Shown: positions 20,301 to 27,856 of the stretch, one piece after another
How the letters are laid out: each line of letters opens with the position of its first letter
How positions within the stretch are numbered: position 1 is the stretch's first letter
Assembly (NCBI GenBank): GCA_964399465.1
Contig: CAYNRA010000009.1
Span: forward strand, 1-54,146
DNA length: 54,146 nt
Source of the DNA: CAYNRA01 sp964399465
GTDB taxonomy: Bacteria; Bacteroidota; Bacteroidia; Cytophagales; Spirosomataceae
Reading direction: 5' to 3'
Made by a program: the position numbers and the translations under genes
Notes under the pieces: model-generated
The model's input: the letters and a program-made list of their open reading frames with translations, nothing else
The model's database searches: none
Told to the model about the DNA's origin: nothing

Positions 20301-20726
20301 CTTGAAAAATGGGATGAAAAAGGAAATGAATGGATACTTTTGACACAAACACAAGAAACAGAAGTTCAGCTTGAAAAAGAGGTAATTGGGAAAAATCCAA
20401 TCCTTCGATTACATGCATGGTTGAGTTCTTTTGCCTACTTTGAACTTACGAAAGATACATTATATTCTAGTTCTTGGATACCCTTTTGTCTAGTTTCTCC
20501 AAATCCTGTTACTGAATCAGGAAGTGTTCGAATTCAATCTTCTTTAGCTGGTTCTTGGCAGGTTTTATGGATAGATACGTTTGGGAGAAGACGGAATATT
20601 GGAATATATTCCCCTCTTAATCAGTCAGTTGAAGTAAAATTACCTCAAATTGTAAGTCAGTCATTTACGTTGTATTGGACAAGCCAGGATGGGCGCTTTT
20701 GTACTCAAAAAATGGTTCGCGACTAA
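14382..20726 (+). CDS. Giant secreted Ig-like repeat protein with T9SS C-terminal domain
   Basis: 2114 residues. A signal peptide ends near residue 28 (TGFAQ). Then follow roughly 19-20 Ig-like modules of about 85-100 residues, each opening with a conserved cysteine context (for example VCLG, ICSG, VCEA, LCLG, VCRN, FCKS, ICST, TCEG, LCEG, ECEG) followed by alternating strands and a W-x-x-x segment. The last 80 residues (from about 2034) start with SPNPVTESG and end TQKMVRD, resembling the type A T9SS sorting domain that directs outer-membrane secretion and surface attachment. No catalytic domain is visible, so an adhesin or matrix role is likely but inferred. It is monocistronic, with a terminator overlapping its stop codon. 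Confidence 0.85.
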   Translation: MKITVPPLRGIFFLVTHLCMMTSTGFAQTAVFNSGLILKNPTVCLGSYAMLEIWIKPGYKYELEQLAEDDNWIKTGKTGISTADFWAKFEVTATKENIQYRVVVTDSTSQFIFSNSVVVYGNQPGWNLQPKGPRICSGEDALIQAQSNVVGGSYQWLKKINGTFSNLMESSKFKGVKSSQLTIKRTINSDDATSYILSFKDVNGCEVLSNEVQLAVNQSGTIRPTASQIVCEAGNLKLETTNFKGIWKRTEWAIRDSLDKYIPIEDSLKKTLYLTSIQRNQTHFRAEPFFEKFEFIQGDSVKSECGIKIYRNFTITPKPSPPDSLSAQTRCGPGSLTIQGVANEKYTWFDSLGKKIGEKLSSLSIQLSKPDSTLFSYAKLNEKGCLSDTISFRVIQHPAVEILLDSLPEICYTDEFIDLPLLKSIPHSVQISIRRNQSNSQKIGQNLVNKIRFPASFFQEGDVKYTLFVIDSITKCEADPIEISIQKHRKIPSFSFIESLSLCLGESIIIPNGLQDFGNRTNRYVLFQKEKMSKEVLDTLQIIDFEIDKIGVYQFIAENVCERKVSNTFELLLKPTPFFLEPQFPKQVCRNDSLKLSVSVNNSNLISAYQWNINGILLPQTASECKVPDMFLTNFQLLRINIHGITVCGDTISLKESIISILDIPSMSILDSSYFEFCKSEVEKSITWPFDESNTSDWFINEGDALPVGKVLPFTPSSVGTFSFYVQGMNENGCKSTKTRVDLKVSPDFTAQIVATNDFICSTGQLNKKVILLAQVNTNEFTDYQWFTSKGDLLGVSKELMVDSVQEYALVAKNEYCRVRKTIDITAKKSEIDLGMLSSTVSICSENNFVFGLQPRTDVTYDWYLNSQTPHAFYRGDTLKIPVPIDSFAVYISAKQVGIAEFCETDRQKVLFSKAGIFEIPILTQQKCRGNTVNFEVKWKKAPQKLGTLQWQRKRPSETTFTDLVGENKLNLTVRSIGNSTNPSGTLFRLIWQNETCTLSSAEMLLLVNQFTETLTSQVICEKSTFELKSPKSFGNSLESSWQYRATNSGSWSVWSYPTSFSTFPDSLDGYYFRNRQLFTTSDGGTCTLTSDDGRVQVQRIMKEFKIQNVDCGQPLVEIINRGNIPFSTYLNSFLINESSFRLPFGSNILRFETALGCKQDTTWFVTEFERPKPPINQTNTMAFTTDSLRLSALGEGKIGWFLDSTLLEKYNAEVPLLEAGNYVFYLAQRLNDCWSQSQKVTVKIIQSLQIVNEPTSFGTCEGRSARFSTRAIGSGQVRYKWQMKQATDSVFVEIDSLANFADGATTSELRWQNVGNRAFSDLISFRCFIYDENDTLISQTATLQAYTFQGLLMPNMTLCEGDDLDISITSFRFISGPTARTGWQKNTENGWTFLTDENEKTQLFLPTVSIAQEGSYRFSVAFKLPEEEVCIRNSDTFTLKVAEVPAPPDLSVSPFCQQEKVVSLARLPGFGSKIRWYREENNLNSWVENPQVDIFIPQLTNWYISEVTSDKCQSKPILLPIRVHPTAPIPASTTPNPLLITGSATLSANGENLKWYRTKTTKDFSFDPPVFTKKGKVSYYVTSTNSFGCESERFLIQTELVNSLVIERQPVSFFECEGNAASFSVRATSYLPITYKWYQQKKGLEGFQLLDNQFGSSIRIDSSGSHLFPDSSRYVCQISDADATLFSDTVQLVINKLNNIPSKIGYCLPDSVAFTVSQIGAKGKTRKVNWEAQIGGKWTRFFEGDLLPTNRVIDSLGNKWRVNVQFESEGTATCSRTSKTFEVVPSPCFYAQDSLLSRCLQANLFADTSRVINWLTDSLSQTWGDFLVDTNQHGQVFQLVRKEGRDDLEENWFPAFFTLKNADSLFVHLFLTSTLLNDLPQNRWYQARRKIGNDWCENRIEFPYEILPDSVSTFTKYGKILLGLPLYKDQSTLFFRGVMPKLNSLKGVEKADSMYLSIQWEIQNTQNIRHYSLEKWDEKGNEWILLTQTQETEVQLEKEVIGKNPILRLHAWLSSFAYFELTKDTLYSSSWIPFCLVSPNPVTESGSVRIQSSLAGSWQVLWIDTFGRRRNIGIYSPLNQSVEVKLPQIVSQSFTLYWTSQDGRFCTQKMVRD
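17905..19745 (+). repeat. Duplicated multi-domain supermodule inside the Ig-like protein
   Basis: Two consecutive blocks of the giant gene, about 17905-18962 and 18963-19745, share the same module order with a period of about 353 residues. Each has a short domain of the L-S-A-x-G-E type, then a domain opening with (T/E)CEG and Y-K-W, then a third with (L/Y)C. The likeness is at protein level only and is diverged, so this is an old duplication. Confidence 0.55.
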
Positions 20727-20753
20727 GTCTATTTTTGAAAAATCGACTTTTTT
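20725..20753 (+). terminator. Rho-independent terminator of the Ig-like gene
   Basis: Arms 20725-20735 and 20739-20749 pair with one mismatch around a three-base loop, and the T-run continues to 20753. The hairpin begins within the stop codon. Confidence 0.7.
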
Positions 20754-20795
20754 GTAGAAGTTCTCATACAGAATTTATTTATTTTGTGAAAAACT

Positions 20796-21038
20796 ATGCA
20801 AATGGCAAAATATAATTTTAAAGCTTTCCACATCCGTTCCATGAACGCCTCTACGGAAGAAGAAAAGAAGTCGATTAACCAAGAATTGAAGGATTTGTAC
20901 GCTAGTCTGCCAGAAGAAGAGAAAGTGATTTTCAACGAGGAGTTGCAACATTTTCTCGTTAAAGAAATGGCGACTATTACGTCTCTGTATCGGTCAGCGC
21001 AAAGTGGAGATGATGAAATAACAAACGCCTCGAATTAA
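20796..21038 (+). CDS. Small conserved-looking hypothetical protein
   Basis: An 80-residue acidic, largely helical, soluble protein that I do not recognise. It has no signal, membrane helix or cysteine. Charged stretches such as STEEEKKS and LPEEEKVIFNEEL suggest a helical hairpin. ATG at 20802 (MAKYNFKAF) is an equally good start. The last codons and the stop lie inside the symmetrical hairpin shared with htpG. It is isolated between the Ig-like gene terminator and htpG. Confidence 0.6.
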   Translation: MQMAKYNFKAFHIRSMNASTEEEKKSINQELKDLYASLPEEEKVIFNEELQHFLVKEMATITSLYRSAQSGDDEITNASN

Positions 21039-21055
21039 TCGAGGCGTTTGTTATT
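21017..21055. terminator. Perfect 17-bp hairpin between convergent genes
   Basis: Arms 21017-21033 and 21039-21055 are perfect inverted copies around a 5-base loop. The stop codon of the small upstream gene (21036-21038) lies in the loop. T-rich flanks are weak, but the position between convergent genes supports a bidirectional terminator. Confidence 0.8.
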
Positions 21056-21075
21056 TATCTGCAAACAGATTTTCA

Positions 21076-22890
21076 TTAGCTGAGTGTTTGAACGCTGCGC
21101 TCAATGAACTGAGTTAGTTCTTTACCTTCGAGTAACCCTTGTGAAAGCAATGCCAAATCGTGCAATTGTTTAGCTAAATTGGATTTTTTCTCCGCGTCGG
21201 ATTCTTGTGCAATTTTGCTAATGAGAGGATGATTTCCATTGACAACAAGGGTGTAAGTTGACGGCATCATTCCACCAAACATATCTGCTTGACCATTCAG
21301 TTTGGACATTTCTTGCCAGCGACGCATAAATTCTGCCATCACAATCGAAACAGGAAGTTCATCTGGCGCAAGTGCCTCAACCTGTACTGTATTAGAGCCC
21401 GCAATGCCTTTGAATGTTTCTTCAATGTTTGTTTTTTCTTCGTCTGAAAGAACTAGTGAAGGTGGTAAGCCTTTGTCAATCAGTTTGTCAAAAGTATCTG
21501 CATCTACTCGTTTGAAACTTACATTTTCTAGTTTGGCTTCGAGTGTATTGATAAAATGAGGATCCAAAATATCATCGAAAACAGCGACATCGAACGAGCG
21601 TTTAGCTGCACCTGCAATATAAGCATCTTGTTTTTTAACGTCAGAAGCATAGAGAACAACCAATTTATTGTCTTTGTCGAGTTGGAGTGTCTCGATATGT
21701 TTGCGGTATTCTTCGGTCGTAAAATAGTTGCCTGATGTGTTTTTCAAAAGGATGAAATCTTTTGCTCGCTCATAGAATTTCTCATCAGAAATGATTCCGT
21801 ATTTTACGAACAAGCCAATACTTTCCCATTTTTGCTCAAATCCTGCACGGTCTTGATAGAAAAGTTCGCTCAATTTGTCGGCAACTTTTTTTGTAATGTG
21901 CGTATTGATTTTACGTACATTCCCGTCTGCTTGCAAGTATGAGCGCGAAACGTTCAATGGAATATCTGGCGAGTCAATGACACCGTGCAACAACTGAAGG
22001 AAATCCGGTACAACATCTTTTACATCGTCTGTAATGAAAACTTGACGGCTGTATAATTGAATTTTTTCGCGGTTTAGTTGGAAATCTTTCTTGATCTTCG
22101 GGAAATACAACACACCCGTTAAGTTGAAAGGATAATCAACATTTAAGTGAATCCAGAAAAGCGGATCTTCGCTAAAAGGATACAACTCTTTGTAAAATGC
22201 CTTGTAGTCCTCATCGGTTAATTCACTTGGGTTTTTTGTCCAAATAGGAGAAGGATTATTGATGACCTTTTCTTTAAACTCGATTGGAACAGGTAAGAAT
22301 TTGCCGTATTTTTCTAATATTTGTTCAATTTTGAACTCTTCTAAAAACTCTTCAGCATCGTCTGCAATATGCAAGATGATGTCTGTTCCACGAGATTCTT
22401 TAGTAGCTTCTGAAATTTCAAAAGTGGTTGAGCCATCACAAATCCAACGGACGGCAGGTTCTTCTTGGTAAGATTTCGTGATGATTTCCACCTCTTTGGC
22501 AACCATATAGGCGGAGTAAAAACCCAAACCAAATTGACCAATAATCTGGTTTTTATCTCCATCTTCCTTGAATTTCTCTACAAATTCTTTTGCGCCAGAG
22601 AATGCAATTTGGTTGATATATTTTTTTACTTCCTCAGCTGTCATACCAAGACCGCTATCCGAGATAGTAATGGTTTTATTTTCTTTGTCAACCGTCACCT
22701 TGATAGTTAAGTCGCCGAGTTCTCCGTTGTATTGACCAATAGAGGATAATTTTTTGATTTTTTGCGTTGCATCCACCGCATTAGAAACCAATTCACGAAG
22801 GAAAATTTCGTTATCCGAGTAAAGGAATTTCTTGATAATGGGAAAAATATTTTCCGTGTTAATCGATATTGTACCTTTTTCTGCAACCAT
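21076..22890 (-). CDS. htpG: Molecular chaperone HtpG (bacterial Hsp90)
   Basis: A 604-residue Hsp90. The N-terminal GHKL ATPase has E33-L-V-S-N37-A-V-D40, DSGLGM and the lid region GQFGLGFYSAYMV. The middle domain includes FPKIKKDFQLNREKIQLYSRQVF, and the C-terminal dimerisation domain is somewhat short. It remodels client proteins with DnaK under stress. The ATG at 22890 gives the standard N-terminus. The region upstream carries a tandem 8-bp repeat that could be a stress-related control site. Confidence 0.96.
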   Translation of the reverse strand: MVAEKGTISINTENIFPIIKKFLYSDNEIFLRELVSNAVDATQKIKKLSSIGQYNGELGDLTIKVTVDKENKTITISDSGLGMTAEEVKKYINQIAFSGAKEFVEKFKEDGDKNQIIGQFGLGFYSAYMVAKEVEIITKSYQEEPAVRWICDGSTTFEISEATKESRGTDIILHIADDAEEFLEEFKIEQILEKYGKFLPVPIEFKEKVINNPSPIWTKNPSELTDEDYKAFYKELYPFSEDPLFWIHLNVDYPFNLTGVLYFPKIKKDFQLNREKIQLYSRQVFITDDVKDVVPDFLQLLHGVIDSPDIPLNVSRSYLQADGNVRKINTHITKKVADKLSELFYQDRAGFEQKWESIGLFVKYGIISDEKFYERAKDFILLKNTSGNYFTTEEYRKHIETLQLDKDNKLVVLYASDVKKQDAYIAGAAKRSFDVAVFDDILDPHFINTLEAKLENVSFKRVDADTFDKLIDKGLPPSLVLSDEEKTNIEETFKGIAGSNTVQVEALAPDELPVSIVMAEFMRRWQEMSKLNGQADMFGGMMPSTYTLVVNGNHPLISKIAQESDAEKKSNLAKQLHDLALLSQGLLEGKELTQFIERSVQTLS

Positions 22891-22962
22891 TTTTTAGTAT
22901 AAATTAATGTGAATAATCAGTAGAAACCAATGAATCAAATGATGTTCCATTGTAAAAAAGGC

Positions 22963-22978
22963 TGTCAGATTGTCAGAT
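22963..22978 (-). promoter_or_regulatory. Tandem 8-bp repeat upstream of htpG
   Basis: TGTCAGAT occurs twice in direct succession (minus strand ATCTGACA twice), about 75-90 bases before the htpG start. No TAnnTTTG element is present between it and the gene, so it could be an alternative-sigma or repressor site. This is inference from position only. Confidence 0.35.
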
Positions 22979-22989
22979 AATGCACAAAC

Positions 22990-23027
22990 AAAAAGGAGTA
23001 CATCTGCCATAGATATACTCCTTTTTT
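22990..23027 (-). terminator. Rho-independent terminator of the amino-acid permease
   Basis: Arms 22990-23000 and 23016-23026 pair perfectly over 11 bases. On the minus strand the 3' arm ends in five T residues. It is 18 bases after the permease stop. Confidence 0.8.
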
Positions 23028-23044
23028 ATTTTAAAGTACTTTTT

Positions 23045-24703
23045 TTACTTAGCTAATTTGGAGTGTTTATTTCCATACATGAAATAAATGACGAGCCCTA
23101 TTGCTAGCCAGATGATAAACATTCTCCAGTTTGACCAACCCAGCTCTGTCATTAAATAGAGGTTTGTCAAAACTCCACAAACAGGAAAAAGAGACGTATT
23201 AATTCGGAAACTTAAGATAGATAAACCAAGCCACGTTGCCCAAAATAGAACCATTAGTGGTTTGCTTTGAATCATAGTGATGAAGTTACCTGAATAAACA
23301 GCGTATGACAATGCCACGATAAACAAAATACCTACGATGTACTTACCATTGATATACGGTATTTTAAATTTTGCTTTTTGAGACTCACCCGTATAATCTA
23401 GGTAAATAACGCCTGCACAAACAAGAATAAAGGCAAAGAAAGTCCCAACGCTTGTAAGATCAACAAATAGGTTTAAATCAAGAAATAAGGCAGGAACACC
23501 AACAAAGAAACCAGTTACAATGGTTGCAAAACTAGGCGTTTGGTATTTGGGGTGAATGGTCTGGAATTTCTTCCAAAGTAGCCCGTCACGGCTCATAGTC
23601 ATCCAGATACGTGGCTGCCCTAGTTGGTAAACAAGCAAGGCACTTGTAATAGCGACCACGGCACTCACAGAGATTACACCCGCTACAAAGTCCATTCCAA
23701 CTAAGGAGAAAACATAAGCAAGTGGGTCTTCTACGTTCAGTTCTTTGTAGCTAACCATCCCTGTTAAAACAAGTGAAATGATGACATACAAAACAGTACA
23801 AATTAACAAAACAAGCAGCATAGCTTTGGGTAAATCTCGCTGTGGGTCTTTACATTCTTCGGCAGTTGTGGAGATAGAGTCAAAACCAATAAAGGCAAAA
23901 AAGACAGCCGCCACACCGCTTAAAACACCATCGATGCCATTAGGGGCGAAGGGAGACCAGTTTTCAGGTTTGATGAAGAAAGCGCCTCCAATAATTACAA
24001 GAAAAATAACCCCTAATTTGAGAATAACTAATAGATTACTAGCCGTTCTTGATTCTTTTATTCCGACATATACCAAACTTGTTATCAATAAAGTAACCAG
24101 TCCTGCGGGTAAGTCAAAAAGTATTTTAAGACCGAATAACTCAGGTGCTAATTTATATGCCTCAGCAGATGTGATTGTCTTAAGTGGTAAACTTTGCGCA
24201 GTACCAGAAGCTAGTGCTGCTTGAAGTGTCTCGTATGCTGTTTTTGCTGTTCCTGGGTCAATGGCTAAGTAAGCAGGCCAAATGATACCAAATCCAGCCA
24301 GCATGGAGGTAAAATACTCTGACCATGAAATAGCTACTACCATATTAGAAACTGCGTACTCAAGAATAAGCGCCCAGCCGATAATCCAAGCAAATAACTC
24401 ACCAAACGAAACATACGCATAGGTGTAGGCACTTCCAGAAACAGGTACCATAGAGGCAAATTGGGCGTAACATAATGCAGTAAAAATACACGCTATGGCA
24501 ACAAAAACGAAGAGTAGTGAGACCGCGGGGCCGCCATTATAACTAGCTAAACCAATTGTACTAAAAATGCCCGCGCCGATGATTGCCGCTATCCCGAAGG
24601 AAACTAAATCTCTTAGTCCAAGGGTTTTGAGTAGCCCATTTCCGCCTTCTAACTCTTGAACGGCTTGGTTGATATTTTTTCTTCGAAACAACGAATTATT
24701 CAT
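23045..24703 (-). CDS. APC-family amino-acid permease (cationic amino-acid transporter type)
   Basis: A 552-residue inner-membrane protein with about 12 or more helices. GAGIFSTIG in helix 1 and GFDSISTTAEECKDPQRDLP after helix 6 are hallmarks of the CAT branch of the APC superfamily. A 40-residue insertion at about 148-185 (rich in alanine and threonine) faces the outside. It probably imports amino acids by proton symport; the substrate is not determinable from sequence. It is divergent from the PolX-like gene with 57 bases between starts. Confidence 0.9.
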   Translation of the reverse strand: MNNSLFRRKNINQAVQELEGGNGLLKTLGLRDLVSFGIAAIIGAGIFSTIGLASYNGGPAVSLLFVFVAIACIFTALCYAQFASMVPVSGSAYTYAYVSFGELFAWIIGWALILEYAVSNMVVAISWSEYFTSMLAGFGIIWPAYLAIDPGTAKTAYETLQAALASGTAQSLPLKTITSAEAYKLAPELFGLKILFDLPAGLVTLLITSLVYVGIKESRTASNLLVILKLGVIFLVIIGGAFFIKPENWSPFAPNGIDGVLSGVAAVFFAFIGFDSISTTAEECKDPQRDLPKAMLLVLLICTVLYVIISLVLTGMVSYKELNVEDPLAYVFSLVGMDFVAGVISVSAVVAITSALLVYQLGQPRIWMTMSRDGLLWKKFQTIHPKYQTPSFATIVTGFFVGVPALFLDLNLFVDLTSVGTFFAFILVCAGVIYLDYTGESQKAKFKIPYINGKYIVGILFIVALSYAVYSGNFITMIQSKPLMVLFWATWLGLSILSFRINTSLFPVCGVLTNLYLMTELGWSNWRMFIIWLAIGLVIYFMYGNKHSKLAK

Positions 24704-24744
24704 GGAATGACCTTAATTTAGGGTTTTCTTTCAAGTTTAGGCTT

Positions 24745-24752
24745 CAAAGCTA
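24745..24752 (-). promoter_or_regulatory. Probable -7 element of the permease gene
   Basis: Minus-strand TAGCTTTG matches TAnnTTTG and lies 42 bases before the start codon, in the narrow divergent region. The -33 region would fall inside the PolX-like gene start. Confidence 0.45.
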
Positions 24753-24760
24753 CTAAAAAA

Positions 24761-26446
24761 ATGACAAACTCTGACATACTAGATACCCTAGAAATAACTG
24801 CCAAGCTTCTCGAGTTACACGACGGAGACGCCAATCGTGTCAAGACGTATGGCGCGCTTTCTTACTCTTTAGGCAAAGTCCTTGAACCGCTAGCTGCTAT
24901 GTCATTCCAAGAGTTGACGAGCATACAAGGCGTTGGAAGATTAGTAGCCCAAAATATTCGGGAATTGGTCGAAACAGGGCAGTTGAAAGAATTGAACGAT
25001 TTAGTTCTTCAAACACCAGAGGGGCTATTGGATTTATTCAAAATCAAAGGGTTGGGTGTTAAAAAGATTAAAATTCTTTGGAAAGAACTTGGTATTGATA
25101 ACCTCAATGATCTTCAAATTGCTTGTGAAAACGGGTTGATTGCAACTGTAAAAGGTTTCGGAACGAAGACACAAGAAGCGATTTTGGTCTCTCTTGCATT
25201 TTTGCAAAGTCAAGCGGGTAAACTCCGAATGAACAAAGCCGCCGACCTGGCATTGGATATTCGGGACTCGCTTATTCCCTTTTTTACTCAAATTGAAATC
25301 GTTGGAGAGGTTGCCCGGAATTGTGAGGTGGCTTCCTGTATTCAACTGGTAGTTGTACAAGATGTTTCAATGCCTATTACGATTTCGCACCCTGATTTTG
25401 TGGAAGATCTATTGATTTCTCAACCGTTTATTTGGCGTGGGAAATTCAAAGAAAATCAGATTTTAGTTGAAATTCATGCCGTCTCGGCGTCTCAATTTGT
25501 AGCAACTAAACTTCAATTAACGGCACATACAGACCATTTATCATATGTTTCTCCTACTGGTAAAACTTTACAAGAGGCGTTGAATATAGATTCTCCTCGA
25601 GGGTACGAAAAAGAATATTACGATTCCCTTTCTTTGCCGTATATTTTACCAGAAATGCGGGAAGGTTTGTATGAATGGGCTTGGGCAAAAGAGCATACAA
25701 TAGAGGAATTGGTGACATGGGAGTCGCTAAAAGGAACCTTACATAATCATTCGACGTACTCAGACGGAAAGCATTCCTTGCGTGAAATGGCTGAATTTTG
25801 CCGTAGTCTTGGGCTTTCCTATTTCGGGATTGCCGATCACTCGCAAACAGCTACTTATGCAAATGGATTGTCGCCAGAAAGAGTCAAGGCACAATGGGCA
25901 GAAATTGACGCACTGAATGCAGAATGGACAGATTTTAAGATTTTAAAAGGAATAGAGTCCGATATTTTGGGAGATGGTTCGCTTGATTATCCAGATGAGC
26001 TTCTTGCCGGGTTTGACTATGTCGTCGCGTCTGTGCACCAAAATTTGTCGATGGATATCGTCAAGGCAACGGATAGACTCATCAAAGCCATTGCGCATCC
26101 TGCTACCACTATTTTAGGGCATCCGACAGGGCGCTTATTGTTGTCTAGAAATGGGTATCCGATTGATTATAAGGCTATTATTGACGCTTGTGCTGCCTAT
26201 CAAGTAACCATGGAATTAAATGCAAGTCCCTATCGCCTTGATTTAGATTGGCGCTGGATTCCGTATTGTATGGAAAAAGGAGTGAGAATTAGCATTAATC
26301 CAGATGCTCACGAAATGGAAGGTTTTTTTGATATGAAATACGGTGTTGCGGTGGCTAGAAAGGCAGGATTACTCTCAAAAAATACATACAATGCGCTTTC
26401 ATTGACTGAAATTGAGCAGGATTTGTTAGCTAAAAAGAAAAGTTGA
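24761..26446 (+). CDS. PolX-like protein: HhH and PHP domains with degenerate polymerase site
   Basis: 561 residues in the PolX order: N-terminal 8-kDa-like helix-hairpin-helix region (about 1-150), nucleotidyltransferase region (about 170-300), and C-terminal PHP phosphoesterase (about 320-561). The PHP metal motifs are intact: H328-N-H330, YSDG, ADHS, SVHQ, GHPTGR and NPDAH. The polymerase site is not. Where the family has GSxRR...DxD, this protein reads GEVARNCEVASCIQL, with C193 and Q195 in the aspartate positions and E237 for the third. It probably acts as a 3'-5' exonuclease or other PHP hydrolase in DNA repair, without polymerisation. Confidence 0.85.
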   Translation: MTNSDILDTLEITAKLLELHDGDANRVKTYGALSYSLGKVLEPLAAMSFQELTSIQGVGRLVAQNIRELVETGQLKELNDLVLQTPEGLLDLFKIKGLGVKKIKILWKELGIDNLNDLQIACENGLIATVKGFGTKTQEAILVSLAFLQSQAGKLRMNKAADLALDIRDSLIPFFTQIEIVGEVARNCEVASCIQLVVVQDVSMPITISHPDFVEDLLISQPFIWRGKFKENQILVEIHAVSASQFVATKLQLTAHTDHLSYVSPTGKTLQEALNIDSPRGYEKEYYDSLSLPYILPEMREGLYEWAWAKEHTIEELVTWESLKGTLHNHSTYSDGKHSLREMAEFCRSLGLSYFGIADHSQTATYANGLSPERVKAQWAEIDALNAEWTDFKILKGIESDILGDGSLDYPDELLAGFDYVVASVHQNLSMDIVKATDRLIKAIAHPATTILGHPTGRLLLSRNGYPIDYKAIIDACAAYQVTMELNASPYRLDLDWRWIPYCMEKGVRISINPDAHEMEGFFDMKYGVAVARKAGLLSKNTYNALSLTEIEQDLLAKKKS

Positions 26447-26469
26447 TATGCATACAAATAATCAAACAA

Positions 26470-26503
26470 AAAAGCCGTAAAAGGGAATCCTTTTGCGGCT
26501 TTT
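26470..26503. terminator. Bidirectional rho-independent terminator
   Basis: Arms 26470-26484 and 26489-26503 pair over 15 bases, including one G-T pair, around a 4-base loop. A-rich and T-rich flanks suit both strands. It separates the convergent PolX-like and TolC genes. Confidence 0.9.
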
Positions 26504-26522
26504 TCAATACAAAATGAATGGT

Positions 26523-27854
26523 TTATTTAATTAGTTCGCCACTCAATCGTAGAAGTTCTAGCTCTGAGATTTTCACATTATAACGTGCATTAACAAGTCT
26601 GTTGAGAGACGTGTCGAAACGTCTTTGTGCGTCACTTAATTCAAGAATTGTCGAGCTCCCCAAGCGGTATTTTTCGAGGGAAATGGTTAAGTTTTCTTCT
26701 GCTAATGCTCTGTTTTCTTCCTCGATGGCAAGCAATTCTTGGTCTGCCTTGAATTGGTTATATGTCGTGGACAAGTCTCCCAAAATTTGATTGAATACAC
26801 TTGCTTTTTGTTCTTTTGCCAATTCCGTTCTTAGTTTGGCTGTTTCTATATTTCTGCGTATTCGTTGCCCATCAAAAATCGACCAAGATAAGGTTAGACC
26901 TGTATTTAGTCCCGTACTTTGGTTAAGAATAAATAAGCCTGCATTATTATTGGTAGATGAATAAGCAAAGGAAGAGTTGAGTGATAGACGTGGTAAAGTG
27001 AAAGACAGGGCTTGTTTTTCAGCTATACTTCCTAGTTCAATCGATTTTTGGAGAATAAGTAACTCAGGATTGCTCGTTTTCGCTTGTTCAATGAGTTGAT
27101 TTATTGGATAATCTGACCGAAACGAAGGAACATCCCGAACATCAAAATCCAAAGTTGTATCTCTATTTAATAAGGTATTTAACCTGATTTTTGCACTCGC
27201 TAGTAAATTTTTAGCTTGAGTAAGCTCCAATAATTGCGTAGTTAAATCAGTTTTTGACTGTAAATAATCTAACTTAGAAGCCCGTCCAATTTGCCATCTT
27301 TGTTCCGTAATGAGCAAGCGTTCGTCGTAGTATTTGATAATTGTTTGGAGAAATTCGACAGATTGTTTCTGGCGAAGTATATCAAAATACGTGGACATAA
27401 TCTGGCTGATTGTATTTTGAACCACTAATTGGGTTTGTTGCTTGGCTTGTTGTCCTTGCGTTTGAAGTGCTGCAAAATTAGCTTGCATCAATTTACCATT
27501 ATAGAGAGTCCAAGATAATGCAACATTAGCACTTGGTGAATACTGACGTCCGAACCGGTTAATTTCTCGACCATCAAAAAACGATTGATTCACATAGTTA
27601 AAACTCGAGCCAAAAGCAGCATTTGCTAGGATTGTTGGTAACATACCCGCGTTTCCCTTATAAATCTGAAGAGTTGTAATTTCTTCGTTTTTTTGGGCAA
27701 TTTGGACGTTGAAATTGGCTTTTAGTCCTTGTTCAATAGCATCATCCAATGATAAAACCGTTGATTGTGCCTCACTTGGATGACTCAATAACCAAACGAG
27801 AGATGCACCTATCACACTTTTAAATAAGATATTTTTTTTCATTCTTTTCTTCAA
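26523..27854 (-). CDS. TolC-family outer-membrane efflux protein
   Basis: 443 residues with a signal peptide (about 1-29, ending in SEAQ) and two OEP repeats, each starting with a LxxAIxxGLxxN or L-I-L-Q type helix. Long coiled regions such as EENRALAEENLTISLEKYRLGSS match the periplasmic tunnel helices. It forms the outer-membrane duct of a tripartite efflux pump. It starts 2 bases after the RND pump stop, so it is translationally linked and last in the three-gene operon. Confidence 0.93.
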   Translation of the reverse strand: MKKRMKKNILFKSVIGASLVWLLSHPSEAQSTVLSLDDAIEQGLKANFNVQIAQKNEEITTLQIYKGNAGMLPTILANAAFGSSFNYVNQSFFDGREINRFGRQYSPSANVALSWTLYNGKLMQANFAALQTQGQQAKQQTQLVVQNTISQIMSTYFDILRQKQSVEFLQTIIKYYDERLLITEQRWQIGRASKLDYLQSKTDLTTQLLELTQAKNLLASAKIRLNTLLNRDTTLDFDVRDVPSFRSDYPINQLIEQAKTSNPELLILQKSIELGSIAEKQALSFTLPRLSLNSSFAYSSTNNNAGLFILNQSTGLNTGLTLSWSIFDGQRIRRNIETAKLRTELAKEQKASVFNQILGDLSTTYNQFKADQELLAIEEENRALAEENLTISLEKYRLGSSTILELSDAQRRFDTSLNRLVNARYNVKISELELLRLSGELIK

Positions 27855-27856
27855 TA

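Noticed and set aside
14382..20726. Giant gene as non-ribosomal synthetase, toxin or polymorphic effector
   Set aside because: No catalytic, RHS or toxin-tip motif is visible; the repeats are beta-rich and the C-terminus is of the T9SS sorting type.
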